NCBI RefSeq assembly: GCF_000264905.1 | Contig: NW_006763131.1 | Location: 1,993,939 to 2,057,938, forward strand | Origin: Stereum hirsutum FP-91666 SS1 | Lineage: Eukaryota > Basidiomycota > Agaricomycetes > Russulales > Stereaceae | Direction of reading: 5' to 3' | DNA: 64,000 bases | Shown here: piece by piece, positions 1 through 10,988 of the stretch | How the letters are laid out: each line of letters begins with the position of its first letter | How positions within the stretch are numbered: position 1 is the stretch's first letter | Program-made: the position numbers and the translations under genes | Notes under the pieces: generated by a model | Told to the model about the DNA's origin: nothing | Database searches by the model: none | What the model saw: the letters and a program-made list of their open reading frames with translations, nothing else

Positions 1-2466
1 ATGGAGAGCCCAGAGAATATGAGTGAGATGGGGATGTTGAGCTTTGGGAGGAGACCGAAGATATTTGGCCCGTCGCCTTCGGATCAACTTGATACATTTC
101 CGCTCAGGAGTCGTAGGCAGGATACGTCGGGTAGCAGTGATGTGCCGCCTCCACATCTGAGGCTACAGTCTCACCCCCCGTTTGTGAGACCCATGACTGG
201 TGAGACCTTCTGCATGCTTCCTGTCCAATCACTGGAGACTGTATTGAAATGATGTTTATTTCAGGCCTCAATCATGACGACCTCGGTCATGTGTACGCAG
301 ATATTCGCTCGTGGCGAACCAAGCTGAAGCAGATTAATCAAGAAATTGCGGATGCGCAGAGTGAAGGGTACAATGATATTGCGGATGGTGTCCGGGTGAA
401 AGGTTGGATCCTCATCGGGAAAGGCCTACGCTTCATACCCGGCATTCAACTCATCGAAGGCCGAGCCAAGGAGGACATCCGCTGGGATCAGCTCCAGCTC
501 GAGCACGATGCCTCAAACCATGCTGTCTTCTGGACGATCACTGCTGTCATTGTTGTGCTACTTGGAATTGGCTGTAAGTCTCCCTCGCTCTAGCGGCACC
601 TCTTCGAACTCTCATCGCGTTTGTGATTGCTCACTAGTGACCGCCGCGGCAGGATTGGCGATGTCAGCCGCACCCGACTATGCGCATTATTTCCCATTCC
701 TCCGGCCTCTGGCGAACCATAATGATTTTGTCACGGGTCTTGCCATCGTCCTCGCACCTGCAGTCGGTTGCGTCGTCTTCATCTCCACCTCGATAGCTAT
801 TCTTGCATGTAAGCGGTTCTCCTTCTCGAAATAATTCAGTGGTACTAAAATTATTCCAACGTGCGTCAACTTCCAGACTCATCTCGCTTGATCAGATCCG
901 CCTCGGTTTCTAGAGATCGTCTCGTCATGTTCAAGACGACGTTCTATGTCCTTATGGCAGTCGCCACGATTTGGCTCATCGCAATAGGCGCCATTCTGTA
1001 TGCTTTCTCGGCCCTTAGCCTAAGCAGTCAACGGCCACAGAAAGTTGCTGACGGTGCCATATATGTCACTACCTTGATTCTGGGTATCGCGTTGACGGTG
1101 GCAGTCATTACTCCTGCACTGTTGTTACTGCAGCCGTTTCACCTCATCCGTGTCCTGCGGGCGGAGAGAGAAGCTGTCACGCCTCGACAGCGGTTCCGTG
1201 GTAAGGACTTGCCACAACAAAACCTTGAACTTTCGCTTGACGATGCCTCACCTTTTCCAGCTGTGTATCCAAGGACGTACAATCCATCGTTTGCTCTGGC
1301 CTGTTGTATCTGGGCTCAAGTTACAGCATCGACCCTATGCATTATATTCCCTATCATTGGCCCAACCCTGGCTCTTCTGCTATTTTTGAGCCTCATCGGT
1401 ACGGTGCAATCTTTCTATGCGCTCATAGTATGTACGTTCTGACAGCCTCGTACAGCACACCGATATCTCGTTGGCTACGTCTACGCACGCACTCGGTCCC
1501 AAACCGGTGGCCTCCTCCAAATATGGCTCGTCCAACGTTTCGGTACCCTCCTCGGCTTCCAGCCCATGCTCCTCGGCCTCATCCTCCTCACTCGCGAGAT
1601 GTGGCCCGAAGGCGGCGTCCTCTGTGGCTTCTCGGTCGGCATTATCCTTTTCGTCGAGCTTTATGCCACTTGGAAGACGAGACTTCCGGGGAAAGCCTCT
1701 TTGAGCAATATCACTCAGGATTCGCTGGAGACATTTAGGAGGACGGCAAGGCCGACAAAGAGGGAAAGGAAAACTGGGCACGGGGAGTCTAATAGTTTTG
1801 CGAGTTCCGGACCATTGGGGGGTGGGAGAATGACGAGGACGAGGGGCTCCATGGCAAGTGTGTTGGAGATGATGTCAGTTACTTTGGCTGTTATGCCTTC
1901 ACCATCACAGACAAGGGGCCCTGTGCCCATTCGTATGTCCTCGCTTATTATTATTTTTCCTCGTGATTGGCATTTCATATATTCGTGTGCTTATGCAGAG
2001 ACTGAAACCCTGGATGATCTCACGGCAACTGAGCGAGCAGCTCGAACCCACCCTGATGCGCCACCTCACCTGCCGCCTCTTCCTTTTGCTGATCACGCGG
2101 AGGAAATGGCGAGCATCATGTATGCCCCAGAATTGATAGGTGAGGACCTCTTGTGCTATACTTGACAATTCAGTCAAGTAGCACCCTTCTTTGCCGCCTC
2201 ACCCCCACACGAGCGCACCCCTCTTTTCCGAATCTTATCCTTCCTCGACTTCTCCGCGTCGAGGACTAAATGGCTGACTTATCTCTCCACGCATAGCACC
2301 GACGCCTATCATCTGGCTGCCGAACGACTCTGCCGGTGTCGCTCGTTCGGAGGCTTACGACCTACAACGATACCACGATATACCCGTTACGCTCGACGTC
2401 CGCGCGAACGAAGACGTGATGCATCCAACGAGGACAGCTTCGTCCCGTGCGCGCCGAAGTCTATGA
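1..2466 (+). CDS. CSC1/OSCA-like stress-gated cation channel (5' end outside window)
   Basis: This is the C-terminal 662 residues of a multi-pass membrane protein of the DUF221/RSN1_7TM (CSC1, OSCA/TMEM63) family, which forms osmosensitive calcium-permeable channels in the plasma membrane. Proposed exons: 1-199, 265-573, 638-808, 877-1398, 1456-1932, 1999-2139, 2297-2466; all phases agree. Family marks are the segment before the first pore helices (RWDQLQLEHDAS), several long hydrophobic helices, the joined HRYLVGYVYARTRSQTGG segment after the 1399-1455 intron, and the C-terminal APTPIIWLPNDSAGVARSEA type motif ending shortly before TGA at 2464. The frame is open at base 1. The first exon and the leading helices are missing, so the ATG at base 1 is probably internal. 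The 157-nt intron 2140-2296 also offers an acceptor at 2181, but only the 2296 acceptor gives the conserved tail. The family call is fairly sure; the transported ion is not shown by sequence. Confidence 0.85.
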
Positions 2467-3991
2467 CATTTTCAAGAACTTATGTGACGTTTTATGACTT
2501 TTTCTCGGCTTGGACTGAGTACAACTTACTCTCAGTGACGATTTCCCTTTGCGCTTGATCTTTGATGCGTTTCGTGGACTTTTGCTTGGCTTTACTTACT
2601 CGTTTTTTTGCGGTGTTATTGGGACTATTTGCTTGCTTACCTATGTATGTCTGAGATTATTGCGTGGACCTTCTTCCGATCCTCGTGCTTATTTTATCTT
2701 TTTTTTGCCTTCGTCGTCATTATCACGGCCGGAGTCAAGGACTGTATCCCTTTGTTTCCCTCCTCACCTCGGCCGTTGTTTGACCAGTGCATATACCTAT
2801 GATTACTCAGTACTCTCAGCGACTACGACCTTTTTGACCTCTTACCTCGTCCTATAGCATTCAGACTTGTTGAACCTAGATGGGAAATGGTTCAGGAGCT
2901 TGTTCCGAGCCAAGTACAGGCGAATTTGTAGTGATTGAGCCGATCTTGAGGGTTCGATTTTCAGTCCAAACCGCACGCAGTGCAGGGCGCCTATGTGGGG
3001 GGTTTTTGTGCGGGCCGGCGGGGGTAGTGCGTGTTAGCGCGGCCCCAACAGCCCCTGCCCCTTGCTCCAAACCTCCAACAACTCTCCAGCATTCCAGTAT
3101 GCGCAGAGATGCCATCGCGACCCTCGAATTCGTCAGGTCAAGGATGACCCGCCGGGATAGATAAGTAACTGATTTGATTTCTGCCCAGAAAACCCTGGAG
3201 TTACCTCGGAAGTAGAAGCTCGTGTGGGGTACTAGGGGTCAAGTTTGCTCAACGGAATCAACTAATTGGTGTCCTGGCGCCGCCTAGGGGGTTCAGAGGT
3301 GTGTGTCCTAGTGTTCTCTGCGTTTTATGGAACCCCTAAAATTGCCTAACCATTCTACCTTGCTGTGAAACTGATTTCAAGGGTACATGACAGGGACAAG
3401 TAAAACGTTTCGCAAACCCCAATCATCCCTCGTTCCGCACTGCTGTCTGCGGACTTCAATTAAACCTGCCACTGTCGGTGCTGAGCGTCACTGTCGGAAA
3501 ACGACATCATAGGCATCGTCATATAGCGAGAGAAAGGGAGCGATAAGCATTTTGACCTGTTCGAACTTGAGTTGGCGAAATGGTGATCACCGTCATGGGG
3601 TTTCTTCGATGGCAAAAAGAGGCAGCCCTGATATTGTCTGTGAACCGCGCTCCGACACCGCTCCGTCAGAGTTTGAGCCCCAAGGAATGGTTCACGGTTG
3701 CTCGGATAAAGTACACGAGCTCCCTATAACTTATACGATCAAAAGAGGTCCCACAGCAGCGCGAAGAAGGGACCCCCTCGCTCCCATCCTCGAGTGGATC
3801 CTCGGGTACCCCAAAACATAGCCGCTCTTTCAATAGTATTTATCTCTCTCTTGTCCTGGTGCGAGTGAGATATTCCCCCAGACCCGTACCTGGGTGTCCT
3901 CTCCGTATCTTCATCTCCCCTTGTCGTCCTTGACGCCGTCGAACAGCTCCACTTCGCCGACCCTTTCACTAGCGCCACTCTGACCGCCACG
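2467..3991. other. intergenic, no gene recognised
   Basis: This stretch follows the channel gene. Short open frames occur on both strands, but none has a recognisable domain or a consistent exon chain. The start is T-rich and probably includes the 3' UTR of the channel gene. I see nothing else I can support. Confidence 0.5.
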
Positions 3992-4180
3992 ATGTTCGCC
4001 ACACCTCATCACTCTCACACGATCCCGCCCACTTCGGGTCCTCTTCTGACTTATTCCAAGGAGATGAAGGCATATACTTTGAGGTTGTGGACAGAGTCGC
4101 TACGGGTTTCGAGGGATAAAAGGGCAAGCAGCAAGGCTGCGGCGAAGGGGCAAACTTGTGTCCAGGCGAAGAGCCATTGA
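3992..4180 (+). CDS. possible small hypothetical protein (62 aa)
   Basis: This is a single-exon frame beginning MFATPHHSHTIPPTSGPLL. Its middle (EMKAYTLRLWTESLRVSRD) is amphipathic and helix-like, and its end is rich in Lys and Ala. Codon use looks coding, and about 60 bases of C-rich sequence before the ATG resemble a fungal 5' UTR. I recognise no family. It could instead be a chance frame or the first exon of a longer gene, since a possible donor lies close to the stop. It lies alone in a 2.7-kb region between the channel and sphingomyelinase genes. Confidence 0.35.
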   Translation: MFATPHHSHTIPPTSGPLLTYSKEMKAYTLRLWTESLRVSRDKRASSKAAAKGQTCVQAKSH

Positions 4181-5191
4181 GGTGCATCGCTGGTTTCTGT
4201 GTTTGACGGTCGTGTGCCATGCTCAGACATGGCAATTCTCTAGCAGGCAGTCACATCGCCTCACAGCTTCATCACCCGCATCACTCCATCCAATTCACCT
4301 TTCAGGTCCTGCCTGCTTCACGACGTTCAACATCGCAACACCAATCTAATTCGCCTCCCCGCGGTCTCATCCATCATCATCATCACTTCGTCTTTGCCAT
4401 CGTCTACCTTCCTCCCTTCTTTCTCGACCATACCTCGTCTGCTCAACGTTCTCTCGCCGATTCATGATGTTTGTATAGTATGTATTACAAGACTCGTCTC
4501 CGACTTCATCACGCTCTCGTACCTCAGCATCTGTTATCAGTCCAAGCCCCTATTCTTGCACTCTGACATCATCAATTGCATCTAACTTCGTTCGCTTGAC
4601 CTCTGAGTCTGTACTTATGTAGATCTTACTTTTTTTCAGGTTCTACTCTACACATTACACTTCTTGTACTCTACTCTCTACGCTTACACTACCACATACA
4701 CGGATTATTCGCCTTCTGCATTTGACCATGAAATTTTTGCATGAGCTCCGCGCTCAGCCATCGGATGTTATGCTCGAGCTCCCCGTTGAAACGTTCGCCT
4801 AGACGCCACCGTTCTCGCATGCTCTCTAATAAAGCATTTGAAATTCTACTCCGCCGCGAACACTGTTCATGAACTGTCTGCTGAAGAACGTGCGTCGGCG
4901 GTAAACAGGCACCATCTCGTTTTGGGCTCTATTCTCTTCCCTATGTGCATGTGCGTACTTGGGTAGGAACTCCTTGGAGGATGCGTTGGTGAATCGACCA
5001 ACGGCTGCCCATTTTCCCATTCGCGGATTATGCCTCTACTCGCTTCTGATCGCTATTCTTACTCAACAACTCGAACATCCGGCCGGCACTGCAGAGGGTA
5101 TAAAGTTGAGGTACGTTCGCTTCGTACCCGTCTGCGCTCCTGCCCTCTTTCTGAGCAGCACTTGCTCTTCCTAACCGTCGAGACTAACGAG
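4181..5191. other. intergenic, pyrimidine-rich; upstream region of the sphingomyelinase gene
   Basis: This region is C/T-rich on the plus strand, as expected for promoter and 5' UTR sequence. A 24-codon frame at 4728-4802 was considered and not kept. No clear TATA box was identified. Confidence 0.45.
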
Positions 5192-8100
5192 ATGGGTCGG
5201 TTTACAACCTCAGGGATGCAGGTTCTAGCCGTGACGCTCCAAAGCGTCGTCGCCCTCACCTCCGCACAAAACAGCATCATTACCTCCCAGGGATTAGGAC
5301 CAGCGACGTTCACAGCTCCTGGAGCGTTCCCGACGACTCTTTACTCCTCCTATTATAACGCGCCTACGGCCACCGACGCTGTCCCACAACCCGTCATTTC
5401 TGATCCCGTTTTAGTACGTTCAGCGTGATGCTGCGACTTTATACGGGGTTATTTTTGGCAGCCCCTGTTGACATGAGAATTTGGTTCCGTGGACGTCGCG
5501 TCCTGTAGCACAAGACCTACCCCTTGGCCTTAACCAACCCGGATACGATACCGCAGGTGCGTTTGACGCGTCAAAAGACGCGTAGTTCGCGCTCTAGGCT
5601 TGATTTATTCGCGTATTCATCCTCCCCTCTTCTTCACAAAGAATAATACGGAAGACCCTCGCGTCCTTCCTCCCAAGGCCTCCGACTCACTCCTGCTCCA
5701 ACATGCGAAGACTCAAATCACGTCGATTCAAAATAACGCTCTGTTTGATACGTGTACGAAATGTCAGGCAAGCCTTGAAGTCGCTAAGTTCCTCGCGTTG
5801 GCCGCTCCGGATCAAGGACCCGAGCTGGCCGTCTTCGTCTGCAATGCATTTTGGCTGTCGAGTACTTGTGAGGCGACATATGAAGGGACTCCGCTTGGAG
5901 CGATGGTCACACAGGTTCTTGCTAGTGCGGATGTCGGAGGTTTCGATGGTCAGGTTCGTGCATTTATCTTTTCTATGCTCTTCGAGAAGCCATACATGTA
6001 CTTATTGAAGTCTATTTTTTGGATCGTGTGGTATAAGTAGATGATCTGCGAGAATTTCTTCAGCAGTGCATGCCCAGTGGCACCCACGACACCTCTGAAC
6101 CTTACTGGCTGGTTTGCGAAACCAAAACCTGATCCTCTGCCCGCCCCGAAAGTACCCAGTGGAGAGCGTCTGAAGGTTCTTCATCTGTCGGATCTGCATC
6201 TCGACCCAAGTTCGTATATCATTTCTTTGAAAGTGCGATATTTGATCGTTAACCATCTCGTGTGTTTGCCCAATTTTACCAGGGTATGCAATTGGTGCCG
6301 AAGCGAACTGTTCATCCGGCCTTTGCTGCCGTGAGAATAATCACAACAAAGCAAGCCCCAATGCTAGTATCTTGGCTGCTCCTCGCTATGGATCTTTCCT
6401 ATGGTCAGTCCAACAACCGTCTAATACCTGCACGAGAAGAATTTGTAGTTGATGCAAGTGTTGAACGTTGCCCGCTAGTGATTCGCCCCTGGGACTGGTT
6501 ACCACTGCATTCGAGTCCATTCCTACTCTGACTGACACCGCCGATACTGGATTCAACTTCACCCTATACACCGGAGACCTCGTCTCACACGACCCTGATA
6601 GTCAGCTCTCAGAGTGAGTGCCAGCTCTATATCTGTCACTCATCTTACTGCCCATATGATATTCAAATGTAATGGTCATGTCTGGATCATAGGGATTATG
6701 TCCGCTACACTGAGGTAGATGCTCGATTTCTAGGTGATGTGGCCTAAACTCTGATTTATCTTCATGGCGTTAGACCGTGCTGTACGATCTTATGAAGAGG
6801 ATGCTTCAGGCGGGCCCTGTCTATGCCGCTCTCGGGAATCACGACTCTTACAACCAGTACGGCTTCATCTATATATTCTTAATCATCTGTCAAGGGGAGC
6901 TAATTTGGTAATGCGCTTGTAGGGACCAAGACGCGATCCAAGCACTCGGAGGTGACCTCGCCACTCAATTCAGTTGGTACGTTCTCCCACTCTCAATACC
7001 TACTATGTTTGTAGCTAATGCGCCGTTCGATTCGTGTATCCCTAAAGGAACTACGACCACGTCTCGTCCCTCTGGGAATTCGAAGGCTGGATCAATCAGA
7101 CGACTGTGGACTTGGCTAAGGCCCATTATGCTGCATATATGGTTAAGCGCGTAGATGGTCTGCGAATCATCACGCTCAACACGGACTTATGTGAGTTAGA
7201 CCCACCGATCTTGTCTGGTGCCACTGGTCAGGGTTCTGATTTATCATTTTGTGCCCTCTGCTTAACAGGGTACCGGTGCGTAGTCTCTGTTGTGCCGCCG
7301 TCGTGATCATAGAGATTAAAATCTCATCTTCCCCACCGGATGTCCATAGTGCGAACTGGTTTGCGTACATCAACCAGAGCCACATCGACCCCAGTGGCAT
7401 GATGAGGTTCCTGACCGACGAACTGCAGGAGGCCGAGGACGCCGGTGACAGAGGTTAGGATCTCAACGACCTCCCCACTTCTGACTGACTGGATCTTTGT
7501 ATTGTTCTGGATCAGTCTGGATCTTGGGACACGTCCTCAGCGGATGGGATGGAACGAACGCTTTGAAAAATCCCACGGATTTGTTCTACCAGATGTGCGT
7601 ACGGACTGCCTTCGGGAGTTGACAAGGAAGGCTTATTGTACCTTTTGTGACAGTGTCGACCGGTTCTCTCCTCATGTCATTGCGAGTAAGTATTGTTTGC
7701 ATTGTATGTCGTCAAAATCTCCATAATGTTTATAGATATATTCTTTGGGCACACGCATGAGGACGAGCTCTCGGTATGTGCCACTCTTTCTCCCAGCCCC
7801 ACGTTATCTATCGAACGAAATTACTAATGCCATACGAAATCAGATCTTCTATGCCAACAACGGGACCAACATCAGCGCGGATACCGCCCAAACTGTCTCA
7901 TGGGTGCGCGTTCCCGCCTTGCCCCTCCTCCATACTTATCTATGTACACGCCAGCTCACTGATCGAGGCTGCTCCAGATGGGTCCCTCGCTCACGCCGCT
8001 CACGAACCTCAACGCCGGGTTCCGGATGTACGAAGTCGATTCGGCGACGTTCGACGTTCTCGACGCGCACACGTACGTGTTGCCTTCATTCCGTTCCTTT

Positions 8101-8634
8101 CTTCGAAAAACCTCATCGGCTTCTCATTTTACCCTTTTTCTTTTTTGTTCTCTCGTCGTGATGGGACTGTGCAGCTGGAGGTCGGACGTGAGCTCGTTCC
8201 CCGAGCTGGACTCGCAGATAGCGAATGGCCCTACGTGGGTGCATGAGTACAGTACCCGGGAGGCGTACGGTGCTAATATTACCTGGGGCGCCAATGACCC
8301 CTTGAACGCAACATGGTGGCATCTCGTTACTGAAGGTTCGACATCATTAACCACACGCACTCTATATCTCGTTTTTGATATCGATCTTAACTTATAGCGA
8401 TGGAGGCCGACTCGAGTCTCGTCGCGGTGAGACCCTTTATTTGAGTGCTCGTGCTCGCGGCATGCTGACTGAACGACCTCAATACAGACCTTCAACACCT
8501 TCCAGGGTAAGGAGTCCATCCTCACCGCGGATTGTACGGGTGATTGTGTCTCAGCGAGGATATGCTACATACGGAGTGGAAGTTCGAGTCTAGCACAGCA
8601 GAACTGCCCGGCTGGGTTTGGGTCAGTGCAGTAA
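5192..8634 (+). CDS. acid sphingomyelinase-like phosphodiesterase (saposin B + metallophosphatase), 20 exons
   Basis: This is a secreted hydrolase resembling acid sphingomyelin phosphodiesterase, which cleaves sphingomyelin to ceramide and phosphocholine; the true fungal substrate is unknown. The model gives 686 residues. A signal peptide follows the ATG (hydrophobic QVLAVTLQSVVALTSAQ). A saposin-B-like Cys-rich segment (CTKCQASLEVAKF) comes next, then a calcineurin-like phosphatase domain. Metal ligands are visible in LHLSDLHLDPRYAIGAEANC, YTGDLVSHD, ALGNHDSYN, GHVLSGWDG and FFGHTHEDE. Exons: 5192-5413, 5509-5556, 5642-5953, 6041-6209, 6283-6403, 6479-6613, 6693-6714, 6774-6856, 6923-6976, 7048-7190, 7269-7275, 7350-7453, 7516-7594, 7654-7685, 7736-7773, 7844-7903, 7978-8072, 8175-8335, 8398-8426, 8488-8634; every phase matches. 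Two exons are very small (7 and 22 nt). The C-terminal Cys-rich tail (NCPAGFGSVQ) fits the family. The family call is strong; small shifts at single junctions are possible. Confidence 0.9.
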
Positions 8635-9386
8635 GCTGTACGGTAGGGGGATTACATTCAACCGACATTTCGTCCTGAGAGACAATATGATAACTACTGT
8701 ACATGCTTTCATCGAGTTGTGCAATCCCTGCGGCCCCCTGTGTCGTGAAAGGCTGACACTGGAAATTCCATGCCATAATATTTGAACGACAACGTGCCCC
8801 ACACAGCTTGAGTTTGAGCTTGAGTGCCTTGCTGTGACGTGTGCACGATAGACGGGCAAGATCTGCCTCTCCGTTTCCACGCCTTGGTGAAAAATTGCGA
8901 CTATCGCGGTGGAACGGACAAAGACGGAGCACCTTTGAGGAGCACCGGGATTTGCAGCCAGGCCTCCACAGAGAGACACGGCAATAGCCGGGCGGGGTTT
9001 TCCCACGTGGATCGGAATTGCGTCGGAAGGTCGTATTTGGCGTCAACGTTTTGTTCGCTGGCCACTGTCCTCGCGCTCTTCTCTGGTTTGTTTTTAGGAA
9101 AAAGAAATGATAGAAGAGCGCCTGAAGACTTCTTATGGAATATCGCACAGCCGACCGTTGCCGGAGTGAAGATCTATGAAGACTCGGCCGCCTGGCCTGT
9201 TCTGGCCATGGACTCATTGGCCCCTCATGCATATTTCACAGCAACAACCCGTCTTCGACCCCGTCTCATCCTCATCATCCGTAAATGCCCGACGTGGTTT
9301 GGTTGAGCCTCGGCACGACCGCGGGCGTGAATCCTCACTTCCGTCCTGCTTTGAGCCCTCCTTTTCTTAACATGTCGATCGGCCGG
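8635..9386. other. intergenic
   Basis: This lies between the sphingomyelinase stop and the TATA box of the next gene. A 236-codon minus-strand frame crosses it but shows no domain and overlaps the end of the sphingomyelinase gene, so I treat it as chance. Confidence 0.5.
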
Positions 9387-9394
9387 TATATAAA
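9387..9394 (+). promoter_or_regulatory. TATA box (TATATAAA) of the F-box-like gene
   Basis: TATATAAA lies 75 bp before the ATG at 9469, a normal distance for a short 5' UTR. It is seen directly; the function is inferred. Confidence 0.6.
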
Positions 9395-9468
9395 GAGCTT
9401 GGTGTTATCTGCGAGCTCCAAATCGCGTCCCTGCTTTTCCCAGCCCATCAGCCATCATCCAAACGGCC

Positions 9469-10659
9469 ATGTCCCAATCATCCAGCACCCTCCCTCCAGA
9501 GCTCTGGATTGACATCTTTCGCTACGCCACACACTCCCCTAAGCTTTACTCTGCTGATTACCACCCATTCGAAACTTCTCCATGGGAAGACCAGACCCCC
9601 AGCGACACACTCGCACTCAAATACTCCATAGCGCTTGTCTGCAGACTCTGGAGAGCCCTCAGCATCCAGATGCTCTACGAGGACGTTCAGATCGGAGAGA
9701 AAGCAAGCACGCTACAACATACCCTAGAGTCTGATGACTCCTCGGACGACGAGAGCGCCCCGAAGGTCGGCGGATGGATTCGTCGAGCTTGCCTCCCTTA
9801 CACCCAATCCGCCACACCCACTCCCAAATCCATGCCATGCCTCGACATCCTTCGCCACTGTCCTCATCTCCAAGTCCTCGTCCGCCCGCCTCTGGGTTGG
9901 GACAAATCCTTTTCCCTTCGCTACGAGTATCCAGCCAGCCCACCGCCACGACTTCCTTCCGTCAAGCGTCTCGACTGGTGGCACAACGACAGCGCTTCCA
10001 GCTCTGGAGGCATCAACTCGTTAGACGAGACCCTCCTTAGCCTCCCACAACTCGAGTACCTCTCACTCGCCGGCGACATGGGCTTCACATCTCTCCGGCA
10101 GACGCGCATCACGCTTCCCTTACTCCACGTCCTCGACCTCAGACGCATCAACCCTATCTTCGTCCGTCAGGTCTGCTACTGGTCGTTGCCATCGCTAGCC
10201 CAAGTCATCGTAGACGCACCGCCGCGAGCGGAATGTTTGGAGGCGATATGGAGTACCTTCGGGTCTACCATCAAGGAGGTCGAGTTCGGGAAGCATATGC
10301 GGTACATGGTGGAGGATTACGTCTCGCAGTGCTTGGAGCTGTGCCCGGAGGTTCACACTCTCGACTACCACGTCCTCTTCACCACCCCTCCCCACCCGTC
10401 TAACGCCCACGTCTATTCGTCACTGAAGCGTGTCGGTCTGAACGCGGCGCACAATCTCAGCCTCTGCGCTAATCGAAACGACCCGCAAGGACTCGGACAC
10501 ATCGCAGAGCATATCGCTTCGTTCACCCGTGAGGCATTCCCGGAACTGAAGGAGTTCGTGCTGTATGGCGATGAGTGGGATGAGCTTAGTGAGGCGGTCG
10601 GGTTTCACCTTCTCGAGGAGATGGTGAAAGCTCAGGGAAGGGTCTTCGTCTTCGCATAG
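9469..10659 (+). CDS. F-box-like protein (396 aa)
   Basis: This is a single-exon gene. An F-box-like N-terminus (STLPPELWIDIFRYA, then ALVCRLWRAL near residues 50-65) resembles the many F-box proteins expanded in Agaricomycetes, which recruit substrates to SCF ubiquitin ligases. The rest has leucine-rich repeat-like stretches (LPQLEYLSLAGD, LPLLHVLDLRR), suggesting a degenerate LRR substrate-binding part. A TATA box lies 75 bp upstream. The reading frame ends in TAG at 10657-10659. A consensus donor GTGAGTG overlaps this stop, and a good acceptor lies at 10721-10722; splicing would give TA|A, still a stop. The F-box call rests on the pattern alone; the target is unknown. Confidence 0.75.
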   Translation: MSQSSSTLPPELWIDIFRYATHSPKLYSADYHPFETSPWEDQTPSDTLALKYSIALVCRLWRALSIQMLYEDVQIGEKASTLQHTLESDDSSDDESAPKVGGWIRRACLPYTQSATPTPKSMPCLDILRHCPHLQVLVRPPLGWDKSFSLRYEYPASPPPRLPSVKRLDWWHNDSASSSGGINSLDETLLSLPQLEYLSLAGDMGFTSLRQTRITLPLLHVLDLRRINPIFVRQVCYWSLPSLAQVIVDAPPRAECLEAIWSTFGSTIKEVEFGKHMRYMVEDYVSQCLELCPEVHTLDYHVLFTTPPHPSNAHVYSSLKRVGLNAAHNLSLCANRNDPQGLGHIAEHIASFTREAFPELKEFVLYGDEWDELSEAVGFHLLEEMVKAQGRVFVFA

Positions 10660-10988
10660 TGAGTGTTTCGTACTCTCGTGCCTCTACTTCTTGACGTTCG
10701 CTAACGCGCCTTTATCTGACAGATTGGAACAAGATTGGTGGTTCTTCGATATCATCCCTCTATTCGCTCTGCCTCCTCCACATACCCTCTTCTGTTTTTG
10801 CCATCTCTATTGCCATTCCGTTGCTATTCTTAATTCGCGATGATCTCTGCGCCTAGAACTTTATTATTTACGATGACCTTAGACTGTGGTATAGATCGTG
10901 GACCCTAACCCTAGAATAGGTTCCTGTAATGTAATCACTCAGCTCTGCTTCACCTACTTTTGCTACTCGATCTTGTGTACGCACGAGC
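10660..10988. other. intergenic between two F-box-like genes
   Basis: These 329 bp hold the 3' UTR, possibly with an intron at 10659-10722, and the promoter of the next F-box-like gene. No TATA box was recognised. Confidence 0.5.

Noticed and set aside
4728..4802. 24-codon frame starting MKFLHELRAQPSDVM
   Set aside because: Resembles the start of Sm-like proteins only in its first residues; no continuation by splicing was found and it is too short to support.
8522..9232. 236-codon minus-strand frame
   Set aside because: Overlaps the end of the sphingomyelinase gene, has irregular composition and no domain.
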